Shown: positions 32,912-44,548 of the stretch, in pieces
Numbering within the stretch: position 1 is the first letter of the stretch
Layout of the letters: every line of letters starts with the position of its first letter
Origin: Peribolospora baueri
Taxonomy: Eukaryota > Basidiomycota > Peribolosporomycetes > Peribolosporales > Peribolosporaceae
Length of the DNA: 64,000 nt
NCBI GenBank assembly: GCA_029717555.1
Contig: JAMDHS010000009.1
Span: 62,001-126,000, forward strand
Direction of reading: 5' to 3'
The notes under the pieces: model-generated
Databases searched by the model: none
What the model was told of the DNA's origin: nothing
The model's input: the letters and a program-made list of their open reading frames with translations, nothing else
Position numbers and translations under genes: made by a program

Positions 32912-35871
32912 TCAGGCGCCGTTCGCTTGGGAGCCACGACCGTCGTCCGTGTACGGCTCGGACAGCAAGTCGCCTTGGAGACTGGCTTGAATTTGAAGCG
33001 CGACGACCCGAGAGTAGTAGCGCGCAAAGGCCGTCTTTCTCGCGCGGGAAAGGACAAGATGAAAAGAAGGGTTACTAAAAAAACAAAAAAAAATTCGTAG
33101 GAAGACGTCTTGGGGCGCCTATCGAATCGAGGACCGCAGAAGCTACACTCACGTCGCCGCCGTGGAGCCAGAGATGAGGGACTGAAAGTGGGGTGTGATA
33201 AACCGGACCAAGGAAGGGAGGACAGGACGGGTCAGGGAAGACCTGCCAACCGTGGAACGTGCTGCCGGTGCTGTACGGCTTCGCTTCGGCACTCACCGCC
33301 TGTGTGCCGATACAAGCCAAGAACTTGCCCCTCCGAGTCGACACCGCCAGTCTCGCCGACGCGAGCGGCGACTTGGGGCGACACCAGTTTCTCGATCTCT
33401 CGACGGATGTTGTACTTTTCGAATCTAAGCTCGAGATGAGGCATCGATGGATCATCGCTCGCTCGATCGTCAGCTGTTGAATCCGGCCAAAAGGAGAGAG
33501 GGGCGAGTCGCAGGCGCCTCTCACCCCGTACACCAGACGATCACGTCGGCGTCCAACGTCCTTCCGTCTTCAAAGACGATGCCTTCCGGGCGGAGTTGTC
33601 GAATCGTCGTGCCGGAAATGACCTTGATCTGGTTCGGTCCAAAAAAAAAAAAAACGGGAAGAGAGGATGACGCGACACCGGTCCAATCCAACCGCCACGC
33701 CCGTTTCGTCCATCAGGAAAAGCCAGGACCGAGAAGGGTGAGCCGAGGAGACGCGCAGAGACGGACGACGACTCACTTCGCCGTCAGCGATCCTTTGTAA
33801 GCCGCCCGTGTCTAAGCATTGGCCGCCGCCTCGCACCAAGATGTGGTGGAAGAGGTCGCCCACACGCTCAGCCTTGAACCCGGCCTTTTCCAGTCCGTCA
33901 AAAAAGTCCCTGAAGGCGTAGCCGGTACGTACCCATGGCCGACGAGTGGGGGGGCGGCGGCGGGTCGAGCAAGTGAGCCTACGTCACGTTTTTCTCAAGT
34001 TGGGAAAGGGAACGTGATGAAACAGGGAGAAAAAAGACTCACGAAGGCTCTTGGGCTTGCTGGGCGCTCGCTCCCATTTGGAGGAGACGGTGGATGGCGA
34101 GTGGGGTGCCGAAGTGGAGTCGGTCACCAACATCTGGAGGAATGTGATCGTTATAGAAGACTGCGATCGGCACATGAGATGGCGGAGAAGCAGAGAAGGT
34201 GTGAGCGAAGGGGTCGATCTCGCGGAATATTCCACCGCCTCGTGGGGCATGTGGACCCTGGGCGGGCGGCGGAGACTCACTGCCTTGACCATGAGCCGCC
34301 TGGTTCATACGAAGGACCCAAGTCGGACTGCGTTGTACCATGGTCACACTGCTCGCGCCGGCGTCTGCAAGGCTCTCTCCGATGTCGTGAGCTGTGTCGG
34401 TGACGGGAGAAGGGAGGCGTCAACGTCTGTGGACGTTTGAGTCGAACTAGGCGGAGCGAGAGCAGGACAGTTTTGCTGATGGGAGCGCACCGGAATTGGC
34501 AGTGCCCACGACGACGGCCGCCTTACCCTTGAAGGGAAGGCCGTTGACGTATTCGGCGCTGTGCAGGGAAGCGCCTTTGAAGACGTCCTGGTAGAGGAAT
34601 GACGAGGAACAGAGAAAGCAGAGTTTGGTTCAGCATCGGAAGGAGGACCGGCGGCGGTCGTTTTCACTCACAGTCCCCTCCAGGTCTGGTATCGCCCTCG
34701 GCGAACCCAGGAATCCCGTGGTGAGTGCCAGATGCTTGGCCCAAATCGTCCTCGTCTTCTCCCCTGTCGCGTCGGCCACTTGGACCTCCACCTCCCAGAC
34801 ACCTTTCTCGTGAAACGAAGCGCGCGTGGGCGTGGCCGACGTGAGCACGGACAGACCGAGCTGCGAGGCGTACTTGGGATAGAAGGCGGCGAGGTCTTCG
34901 GCCGAGAGCAGGTCATAACACGTGGGATCGGACGCGGGAGGAGGATACGAGAGGATCGGAAGGTTGGCTAAAGAGAAAAGAGCAAGCGCACTCTCGGGGC
35001 TCAGCTGACGGTGCGAGGGAAAGGCGAGCGAAGGTGGCGCTGGTGGCGAGTCGACGGGGCACTTACAGTACTTTCGGATCGTGTGCAACCTCAGTCCTTC
35101 GTATCGGTTCCTCCAGTTGTCTCCCACCTGCTTGTTCCGCTCCACGACCAAGCTCTCCACGCCGAAGGACCTCAGTCGCGCGGCGAGCCCGAGTCCCGAG
35201 TGGCCCGCTCCGATGATGAGGACAGGAATGGGATGCTCGATGGTGTGCGAAGGCGACCCTGTCGCGGCGTCCAGGCCGGCCGAGGGCGGGAAGGACGCGG
35301 GGTCATGCAGAGGCGGGGGCAGGCCGGTGAAAGACTCGAGGAAGGTAGTGAACGTCCACGCTTTCCAGACGACCTCTCCACTCTCTGAGAGCTGTGCCGG
35401 GACGAGCGTGACGAGCCCGGAGCAATTCGCCTTGGGCTCGCCTCTTGTTTCGAAGCAGAACGCGGCCTGCAGCCATCCGAGCTGGGGCGCAACGTCGACG
35501 AGGTGTGCGGAGCCGCCGATGTAGTTCAGCGGGGACGGTTGTGCGCGGGGTACACGAGCGGCGAGGGCCGAGGCAATGGCGGGCGACGAGTAGAGAGTGC
35601 GGAGGGTGGAGGTGAGAGCGAGGTGATCTTGCCAGAGCGCTTCGGGGAGGAAAAAACCGTCGAGACGGGCGGCCGAAGTCTGGGACTCGCCGGCGGCACC
35701 GCCGAGGCGCCCAAACATGCCGAACAAAGCGGAGAGGAAGCGGCGAACGACGTCGGGGAGATCGCAGTCTGCGAGTGCAGCAAGCGGCCTGGCAAGCACC
35801 GGCGGCCGACCACCGGGAAGATCGGCGAGCTGAACGAAGGACGTGGGCTTGGGCGTGTTGGCAGAGAGCAT
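32912..35871 (-). CDS. FAD-dependent flavin monooxygenase (FMO/Baeyer-Villiger-like)
   Basis: ATG at 35871; clear exons 35067-35871, 34672-34967, 34491-34587, 34281-34391 and one from 34160, then four or five more, ending with TGA at 32912-32914. About 200 N-terminal residues form an NTF2-like or unassigned domain ending KAWTFTTFLESFTGLP. Then the FAD-binding motif PVLIIGAGHSGLGLAARLRS, VVERNKQVGDNWRNRYEGLR, NLPILSYP, ALTTGFLGSP, and the NADPH-binding motif AAVVVGTANSAHDIGESLAD with QRSPTWVL. The last part has FYNDHIPPDVGDRL, DFFDGLEKAGFKAE, GGGQCLDTGGLQRIADG and VIVWCTG, ending in ARYYSRVVALQIQA. Family members oxygenate small hydrophobic compounds, for example in indole-pyruvate-type or ketone oxidation; the substrate is not predictable. 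Confidence 0.88.
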
Positions 35872-36783
35872 GGTGAGGGGGGGCAAGAGCGGCAGTGCTT
35901 AGGGCAGCTGGCCAGCAGTTCGAAGGGGTGAGCTATAAAGCGATGAGGAGGCGAACGGCACGACTCGTTCGTTCGTCCATCCGTCCGTTCGTCCGTCCAA
36001 CCGACTCGCTCGTCTCGACTCGACTCGACTCGTCGGGACGAGCCGCGGCCTGTGCATGTGGTCATCATGCCTGTTGCCGCCGGCCCCCCCCCCGGCGTGA
36101 GGTGGTCGATAATTGCACCTTCCGTGAGGTGCGTCCGCCGTGCGAGGAAGCCCCCGCACCACTTGCGGAGGATGTCACATTTCAACCGCCTTGCCGCAAT
36201 CGAGTGCTCTCCGTACGACCCCGGGTATTGATGGAAGAAAGAAAGCAAGAAGTAAAGGGCCGCTAGCCTCGTCCCTCCTATTGTCGATCTCCCAAACGGA
36301 AGTATTCCCAAGCGTTTCACTTCCCTCTATTCATACGATTACCTTTGTTTAGGCGACTACCGGCGCTGGCTGCGCTGCGGCCGGCCTGGAGGCTATCCGG
36401 AGAGCAATCAGTGTCGATATACGGCCGGGGCCGTCTCGGGACAGATAGATGGAGATCCGGGAGCATAGAAAATTCCGACCCATCCACATCCGTCCCTCAT
36501 GCCCTCATGCCCCATGTAACGCTAGTGTCATATCGTGGTCGCAATCGAATGATGCTGATGATTGCGCTCACAACTTTGATTCGGAGCAGCGCCAAAAAAG
36601 GAAGGGAGTTAAGTGTCGTATGATATGTATGATACAAGGACGTCGTCGCGCCGGATAATTATTGCGTGCTACAGTTGTGGCCGCCGATGAGGCGGCCGAG
36701 ACGACGTATGCAAACGGAGTTCGGAAAAAAATTACAAGGAAGCGGGAAGGCACCGTACACAACATCGACGTCGTTTCATTGGC
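35872..36783. other. 910 bp upstream of the monooxygenase gene, no gene seen
   Basis: Contains the promoter of the monooxygenase gene and the 3' end region of the cupin gene. A short CGACT pentamer repeat lies at about 36015-36032, with TCCGTCC/TTCGTCC repeats at 35967-36000. No conserved frame was found. Confidence 0.45.
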
Positions 36784-38370
36784 TCACCCCCTCACAAACT
36801 CGACCGTCGGCGGCTCCTCGTTGCGAATCCAGAACTTGGCCACGGCGCCCTCTTCGAACCATCCCTCGACGGGATCGGCGCAGTCGGTGCCCAAGCCGAC
36901 GCCCCATCCCTCGCGCTTCATCGCCTCCCTCGTGTCCTCCTCAATCCACTCCCGGATCGTCTCCGTGTCCTCCCTGCACTGCTTCTCGTCCGTGCCGAAG
37001 CGCAGATCCCAGTTCGTCCGATGGGGCGGATACGCGCCGACCATGTCGAATTCCTTGCCGACCTTCTCCTCAGCGCTCTCATCCGCGACGCTCCACGACG
37101 ATGGCAGCGAGCAATGCGCGTACCCGGCGGGAAGGAGGAGCACGTCGCCAACCTTGACGCGAATCGTCACACGCTCCGGGTTCGCTGGCCCGCCGAGGAG
37201 AAGGGTGGAGCGGCCGGAGTAGACGGCGAGGCACTCGTGCGTCGTGCTGTGGTAGTGGCTCTGCTGGTACATCCTGTACCTCCACGCTGGCGTCCACCCG
37301 TTCGACTTGAGCCGCGCCTCCACCTTGGCCGGGTCAAGAGGTGGCGGGATGGCGAGCCGTTGACCTGGGCCGCGGTGCTCGGCAGGAAAAGGCGCCAAGT
37401 CCTCCCCTCCTAAGAGTGAAGAGACTGAAGACAAGGAGGAGGTAGGTGACGAGGTCGATGAAGGAGTGCCAGGTCGACTCAGCGGCAGAGGAGTGCCAGG
37501 CGGGAGGACGAGGTCGTCGAAGGCGTGCTTCCAAACGATTAAAGGCAGGCCGTGCGGCTCTGCATTGGGGTTGAGTCCATCGGTGGGGATCTTGAACGCC
37601 GTCGCGCGCACCGGAAGACGCACCGGATTGACGGCAGGAGGCGAGGGTGAGGGAACAAAGTCGATAACTGGAGGTGAAGTCTCGGGCTCGACGAGCGGCT
37701 CCGGCTCCTTTTCATCGCTGAAGCTAGTGCCAGAAGGGGAAGAGAAAGGCGTGGGTGGCGTGGAGAGCTCAGCGCCAGGCGTTTCGTCGCCCTTGTCTTT
37801 GACGTACGCTGATCGAGGCGCCTTTTCGGGTAACACTTTGGAAAGATCGGGCGGAAGGGGGGCGAGAGTTGACACCGGCTGGTTCACCGGTACAGGTTCC
37901 TTGTCCGACGGCCGCTTGGCCGCAACCTAATAAGGTACAGGCGGAGACGCCGACGGAGCGGGAGGACAGGATCGGTGAGCCCTCGCTGATATAGAGGTGG
38001 AAACGACTCCAGTGCGGCGTCCAGCCTCATCATGCAGGCCCACCTGTTCCTTCTCATCGACTCCCTTCTGTTTGCCAGGAGGCCTGGGAGGGGTGACGCT
38101 GAGGTGGCTCGGACTGAACCTCGGTCTCCACTCTTTCCCTTCCCGCTCCTCCGTCCTGCCTCGTCTCTTCGCCTCCTCTGCTTCTTCACCACCAAGATCT
38201 CCTGTAGAGAAAATCGGGGGTGAAGAAGAAGAAGGGGAAGGTGCCGGTGAAGAAAGGGGCGACGGAGTGGCGGAGAGATGGGACGGCGTGAGCTTGCCCT
38301 TGAAACGCCTGTGCTCAGAAGCAGACGGGTCGCGGAAGGGCGACTCAGGGCGGTTGATAAAGGTGGTCAT
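36784..38370 (-). CDS. Cupin-domain protein of the YjlB type with a disordered N-terminus
   Basis: The last exon ends at 36784 and carries the domain: GLPLIVWKHAFDDLVLPPG, WRYRMYQQSHYHSTTHECLA, VYSGRSTLLLGGP, VKVGDVLLLPAGYAHCSL and FDMVGAYPPH. HYHSTTHE supplies the metal-binding His and Glu residues of a cupin, and the later histidine is in AGYAHC. YjlB-type proteins are small bacterial and fungal cupins of unknown reaction. The exon begins at about 37928 with VAAKRPSDKE. I join it to a first exon starting at ATG 38370 (MTTFINRPESP) that encodes a Ser/Pro-rich low-complexity region; its donor, probably a GTCGTT near 38000, is uncertain. The linker region before the cupin is also Ser/Pro/Thr-rich and carries an insertion between the first strands. 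Confidence 0.75.
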
Positions 38371-39195
38371 GTGGGACGGTTGGCGGAGGAAAGAACGGTG
38401 CCGATGGGCTCGGCGATGGGACGACGGAGGACATGTGCGAGGCCATCATCAGGTCATCGGCGCGGGGTGGTGTGGATGGTTGCTGATTAAGAGGCCAGGG
38501 GACGCTCCGATCAAGAACATACTCACGTGCATCCCGGCGGCAAAAAGATTCACGTGCGCTCACGTGCCGACCACGTGGTCCGGTCCTTCCTTTGACGTCA
38601 TACTCCGCCTCGAGTGCCATTTTCACGAGCTTGGTCAAGCTTCGGAGGCCAGCCAGCCAGCCAGTCAGCCTTGCCGGCAACGAGAGTACGTCGTCGAGTC
38701 GACGGCAGAGGCAAGGCCGTCGGAAAAGCGTGAGCATCTTGGAGCACTGCAGTGTACACGTCTGCCGATCAGTCGGGGTCAGGTCAATGCGCTGGACGAG
38801 GAAGGTATTGTATGGACGTGTCGAGAACGGCGACCGCGGTCACTCCGGTCCTCTTCATCTCGTCCACGTCCACCGACCTCGTCCACACCTTTGCCTTTCC
38901 TTCTCTCTACCGTCCCTTCCCTCTGCCTACTCATCTCCTTCTCGCTTCCTTTCTATCTTTGCTTCCTACCTCCCCGTAGCCACCAACATTTATCGGAGAG
39001 GAATCCGTCCGTTGGGTGTCTAGCTAGAAGGCGCGGCCTTGGCGTCTGCTCGAGCCAACTCGCGCTCCCTTGTACGAAGCAGGCGCGCGGCCAACCCTTC
39101 CTCACCTCGCTCCCATCTCAGTCCATTCACACAGTGCACAAGTTGATTCCTAGACTCAGTCGGCTTCACGTCTCAAATTCAAGCACCCGTCTACG
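38371..39195. promoter_or_regulatory. Divergent promoter with four CACGTG boxes
   Basis: 825 bp separate the cupin gene from the lipase-like gene. Four perfect CACGTG boxes lie at 38524-38529, 38551-38556, 38561-38566 and 38572-38577; the last three are spaced 10 and 11 bp apart, about one helical turn. In fungi CACGTG is bound by bHLH factors such as Cbf1, Pho4 and Sre1-like proteins. A CCAG tandem follows at 38649-38668. The lipase-proximal half is pyrimidine-rich. Confidence 0.7.
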
Positions 39196-42100
39196 ATGAT
39201 CGACCACCTCCTAGGACGCCCGTCGACGGCGTGGAAGCGTACCCAAGTCTTCCTCGTCATCCTTTTCTGGACTGGCGTTCTCAAGGTCACTAGGAGGGAC
39301 GGACCGAGGAAAGTTCCTCTGGTGCAGAGGGCCAACGCCAAGCTTAGTGAGTCTGCCGACTCGACCGCGAGCATGGTCTGTCCGACAACGTTCTCGCCAT
39401 GAGACTGATTTGGACGTGCGCCGGTCGTCTCGCTCAGGGCGCTTCTCTCCGTACCAGATCATCCTCTCCACCCTGACCATCATGTATGCTGTGCGCCATC
39501 TCGACTCTATTCTTGGCCTTTCAGGTGCGCTTTTGGCCACTGCTCGCTCTCTTCCCCAGATGGTCAACTGGCTGACGTGACCGGCTCGCGGCTGCGATGC
39601 TTTCTTTTTTTCTCGCACAGCTCCTGAACCCCTCGCTAGGCTGGTGAGACCATTTTCGTCCGTCTATCTCCCTTTGCGCCCCACTCACGCCCTCAGATTT
39701 TGCCGCTTGCTATCGTTCGCTAGTACTCTCGCTCCTACTACCGCGCCACTTGGATAACAACTGCTCTCGATGCCGGCTTTGCTACTGCCATGCCCATTCG
39801 GCCTCTCTGGGTTCGGCACATCTTCTCCGTCCTCTTTTCCGGCTATTATCTGATTTATGCCAACGAGGCGGACGAGAAGGTGAGAGCGCATTCGTCCACG
39901 CAACGGGAGCTCTTCCTATCTGTTTTCTCAGTTCTCATCACCCAATCCCTCGTCCACGTCTGGACGCTTTCGCAGCTCCGCAAAATGAGAGCGCTCTGCA
40001 CGGTGGAAATGCTTCGTACAACTTGGGAGAAGACCTCGAACCCGATCCTTAAGCTATTCTCCTGGCCACACCGTCCCAGTCTTCCGCTAGTCCGACGCAT
40101 CCTCCTCCCGCGCCCTTCCTACAAACCCTACCACCACGCTCCTATCTCCGCTTTCCTCTTCTCGCCCCTCACTGCCGCCGAGCTTGCAGCGTGCGAAGAG
40201 ATCATCCTCGATTTCCCTGGCGGGGGGTTCATTTGTATGAGTCCAGAGCATCACGAGGAGAGGCTTCGAATGTGGGCCAGGCAGACGCACAGGCCCGTGC
40301 TCAGCATAGACTATGGCAAGGCGCCAGGTAAGGAGACTTGTGTGACGTCCTGGTCGGTTTTGTGCTCACCGCGATGCTGAGGAACCCTCTCCGACTCCGT
40401 TTCCATTCTCCCCCCCTGCCCCTTCTCCAGAGTATCCCTACCCGTGGGCCATCGAAGAAGGCTTCGACGCCTATCGCACGCTAGTGGAGACCAACGGCCG
40501 CGTCCTGGGCCTCAAGAGCCAGCAGCTTCGCATCCTGCTCAGCGGCGACTCGGCGGGCGGCAATCTGATCTGCGCGATCACCTTCAAGATTCTCGAGTTT
40601 GCCGCTCTTCACCCGGACCAACCCCCGCTGCCCCGACCAATCGGCCTCGTGCTCTCTTATCCAGCGCTCAACTTTAACTTTACATCGTGGATGAGCCCGC
40701 GGAGCCTGAGCGTTATGCAGCGCGAGCAGAGCGGCTCCAACGTCCCCGGACTCGCTAGGCTCGCTCAGCATAAGGACCACATGAGCCACCGTAGCCCGCT
40801 GAGCGTCACCGAGGACGTGAGGCGGCCCGCGAGGAAACATAGCTGGAGAGGAGGACTGCGTCTCGGTGACGACAAGACCGAAGCGTCCGCACCTCTAACG
40901 ATGAGACAAAGGAGACACACCTGGTTCCGGAGGCACGACATCTCTACAGATCCGGGCGCCGAGGCGGACGACGAGGGTCGCCGAGCGGGCGAAAGGCAAG
41001 ACGGAGAGCAGGAACGGGAGGAGGAGCCATTGCGAGATAGCGACAAGCCGCTCGGACTGCGCGTGCGCTTTCCGGAGCAGACTTCTTTGGCCCCTCCTCC
41101 CATGCTCTCTCCCGAGATCTCGCGGCGTGAGCAAGACATACTCGAGGAGGCAGACGAAGAGGAGGGTGCCGAGGCCGGGGAGGAGGGGCCTGGAGACGAA
41201 GCGGAAGCGTTAGACCACGACGCGATGCTGGAGGAGGAGCAAGCGAAGCTCAAGGAGGCCGCGGAGGAGGAAGCGAGCAGAGTCAAGGAGCGCGCGGCAT
41301 CAAGGAAGGCGCCCATCGGTACGAGACTCACGATGACCAGCCATGTCGGCTTCTTCCAAGACAGAATCATCTCGCCAAGCATGGTATGTCGCCCGTTTGC
41401 GTCGGCTAGCGTCGGTAGATTGGTAGCGCAGGGCTCGTGCCTGACCGACCGATTCAATCTCTCGCCCATTCCACAGCTCCGCGCAATGGCCATCCTCTAC
41501 ATCGGCCCCCGGCTCAAACCTGACTTCGAATCGGACTACTACCTCTCCCCCGTCCTCGCCCCCGACCGCCTCTTGGCGCACTTCCCGCCCGTGTCGCTCA
41601 TCTGCGGCGAGAAGGACCCGCTGTGCGACGACACCATCATCTTCGCAGGACGCATCCGCCAGGCGAAACTGGCGCGCAAGGTCGAAGTCCAGCGTAAGAG
41701 GAGGGCGGGCAAGGTGGTGGTGAGGGGCGAAGGTGAGGGTCGATCCGGCTCTCGACGGGATCCGATCGAGGAGGAGGACGAAAGCGATTGGATCTCTATG
41801 AAGATATACCTCGGCTGGTCTCATGGGTTCATGCAGAGTGAGCGAGCGTCTTGAGCATTCACTTGGATCGCTTTGAAGACAGCCGAGCTGATTGATGGAT
41901 CCGTTCGCCGTGGGTGTCGGCAGTGCCTGCGATCATGCCCGAGGCAAAGGGCGCCATTACCGACCTCGGTGAGTGGATGATCGACTGCTTCGACAAGCAC
42001 GCTCCGCGGCCACCCCTTGAGAGCGGAGAGGACCGATCCGTCTCCTCGCGCCGAAAAGTGCCGCCTCCTCCGACGATCGAGGGCGCACCAGTCGACCCTT

Positions 42101-42999
42101 CCGCGCACGCGCCTCGGTCGACCGCTCTCTCTGTCGCCGGGTTCACTGTTTCTCAGTCGGAGAGTTCGGAGCCGGAAGAGGTGCTCTCTTTCTCCACCAA
42201 GAAGCGCCGCCCGTCGACCATTTCGATGGGCAGCGCGGAGACCGCCAAAGCCAAGCTCCAATCAGATATGGTGGACGCCTCTCCCTTGGACGCAGCTGCT
42301 CCGTTCGTCACGGACGCCAAGAAGGTCGCTTCCATCGTCAGCGCCGCGCCCTCGCGTCATGGTCTCACTGGAGCACAGGCGCCGGCGACCATGACTTCAG
42401 ACGACACCGACGGCAGCGTGTCTCCGTCGACCACTTTGCCTACAGCTTCTTCTGTGGCCTCGGCTCTGAACGAAAGCACCGAAGGGCGCTTTGAGCTTTC
42501 TCCTCTGCCACCGTCCTCAGTGGGGAGAAGAATGGGCGAAACCGAGAGCGCGAGCACGGAGGACGCCGACGAAGAGGTGGTAGACTCGAAGGAACATGGA
42601 CGCGCGGGATCGGGCGTGCGTGCGGGGCCCCTTCCCGCTTCCTTGCTCAACCTGCCCTCGCGCCGTCCGCAGAGCCTCGAAGGGCCCGGTAGGCCGTCCA
42701 CACCGCCGCTGTGGCGCTCGAACGCGGCTGCTCGGAGTCTTTCAAGTGCCATGCGAAAGGCTCCGCGTTCCGTGGATGGTTCACCGGGAAGGCCAGGGGA
42801 GTCGGAGCACAACTGTGGCGGGAAGAGCAACGGTAACAGCGGCAAGGATAGCGTGGCATTCCTGACCGAGGCCGAACTGCTGGCGCGCAGGAGACAAGAG
42901 GCGGTGTTTGGTCTCGGGGAGACTTCGAGCGCCTTGCAGAGCGAAGAGGAGGGAGAGGGAGAGCAGAGGGCGGGAAGACGTGAACAAAGGAAGAGCTAG
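39196..42999 (+). CDS. Hormone-sensitive-lipase-like alpha/beta hydrolase
   Basis: ATG at 39196 (exon 1 39196-39346, exon 2 from 39438), eight or more exons, stop at 42997-42999. The N-terminus has hydrophobic segments (VFLVILFWTGVL and QIILSTLTIMYAVRHL). The hydrolase core shows the oxyanion-hole motif DFPGGGF in place of HGGG, then VLSIDYGKAPEYPYPWAIEEG, the nucleophile GDSAGGNLICAITF, the acid region SLICGEKDPLCDDTIIF and the catalytic histidine in LGWSHGFMQM. Such enzymes hydrolyse acyl or steryl esters, often at the ER or lipid droplets. Between nucleophile and acid lies a long charged Glu/Arg-rich insert (about 40770-41320), and after the histidine a 330-residue Ser/Thr/Ala-rich tail. 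Both are unusual in length. Exact substrate is unknown. Confidence 0.85.
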
Positions 43000-43277
43000 T
43001 CCTTCACTCCGATGATCCCTAGCAGATCCGTAGACAGTACACAAGCGGACTAGCGAGCAGGCACCTCTTGCGTCCACCTTTTCGTTTTCGACCCTCCTTC
43101 CTTCCATGTGACGACTTTAAGAGTCTTTGTCTTTCTTATCGCCTCACACGTTGATTTCGCATTCAGAGCCTGTCTACCTCAGCCGTCCACGTAACTCAGC
43201 CATCTCGCTGCATTGTAGCCTAACTCGCACGGCCCTAAAAACACTCGGGTGCCCACAAGGGAGAGTCTGTGTCACGG

Positions 43278-44288
43278 TCACCTTATTTGTCTGCCCAGTT
43301 GCTTCTGCTGATTTTCAAACTGTCAGTGGCAAGCAAGCCAGTAAAAGACCGAGGAGGGGTGAACGACCGCGTTCGCTCGGCTCCGAGCCATCTCTGTTTC
43401 CTAGCAAACATAGGTTCTCACCATCATCTTCTCGACCATCGCCCTGCACGGTGGATAAAAACGCATAGCGATCGTTTCAGCCAAACCAAGCCAAGTCAAG
43501 TATGAAAAGGTCAAACCGCCACAAAAGCGAAAAAAATGGCCTTGCTTACGACGGGCCGCAAAAGCAGGCGCTCACCTTGTCTCCCCGTCAAGGTCGCTGA
43601 GCTTGCTCGTCTCGGGCACGATCTTAGTGGTGTCAATCTTGGGGTGAGAGGTAATCACGTTCGGCCACCATTCGGATCGGTTGACCTTTTCCAGATGCAC
43701 AGATACTAAGCACTGGTCCTCTGTTGTGCCCGAAGAGAAGGAGCGCATGCGACGTGGCGGAAAGAGAGAAATTGGCGGCAAGGGGTGCGCGAGGCGGTCA
43801 GACTCAAGCTCCTGTGCTTTGAGCCCGGACAAGTCCACCGGAAAGCGCTCACCAATAGACCAAGTGCTTTCCTCCTCTTTTATTTCCCGAGAAAGCTCTC
43901 CCTAAAATGGCCGAGTCATTCCGATGTGAGACTCAGCGTTCTGTGCGAGGGGAGGCGACCGGCCCGGCGAATGTGGCAGCTCAAGGCCAGGCGCGATGAT
44001 CCCGCTGGCCAGTCTACTTACGTCAACAATCGGTTCCTTCCCTTTCAGCCCGACCTTCAGCCTCTTCCTCTTAATTTCGACGACTAAGTCTCTCGCTCGC
44101 GTGCCTTTGGGTACTGGAACCGTGACGTCCACCTCCTCGAGCTTCTGCTCCCATTTGTACGGCAGCGCTGCCTGCTCCTCCACCTCCTTCGCCCTAGCCT
44201 TGGAGTCATACGTCTTTTGCTCCTCGGGAGTCAGCTCGTCGTACTCCTTCGACGAGAGGGGCTTGAAGTCAGATGAAGAGGACGCCAT
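43278..44288 (-). CDS. nudC: NudC nuclear-movement protein (CS domain)
   Basis: Five exons (44022-44288, 43853-43901, 43576-43720, 43422-43443, 43278-43319) join in phase into 174 residues. The CS/p23-like fold has [92 protein letters not shown] and the end [20 protein letters not shown]. NudC is a co-chaperone of the dynein/Lis1 pathway needed for nuclear migration and spindle function. Exon 4 is a 22-nt microexon. The C-terminus is shorter than in many homologs, which end in a longer conserved tail after the EKMMFD motif. It shares a 260-bp divergent promoter with GRX4. Confidence 0.95.
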
Positions 44289-44548
44289 GGTGGTTGCAGA
44301 AGTCAACGGAGTGAGAGGTTATGGAAGCCGGTGGAAATACTGTAATGAGAAAGTGCAATCACGTGATGCACCATTTATTTTATGGAGATAATCACGTGCT
44401 TCATTCGGCCGTAGCTTGTTTTCCGATCAGATGTCGCCATTCTTCCACTTCAAGACCACCATCCGTTTCTCACACCTCAACCCTTCGCCACATACGCCCT
44501 TTGCGTCGCTCGCTCGACTCGACTCGACTCGACTCGACTCGACTCGCC
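44289..44548. promoter_or_regulatory. Divergent nudC/GRX4 promoter with two CACGTG boxes and CGACT repeat
   Basis: 260 bp between start codons. CACGTG boxes lie at 44360-44365 and 44393-44398, both in the context ATCACGTG. A perfect CGACT pentamer tandem of about seven copies (44514-44546) runs to within two bases of the GRX4 ATG, so it is in the GRX4 5' leader. Confidence 0.65.

Noticed and set aside
41400-41460. Sequence with tRNA-like TGGTAGCGCAGG
   Set aside because: No B box with correct spacing and no acceptor stem; it sits in an intron of the lipase-like gene.
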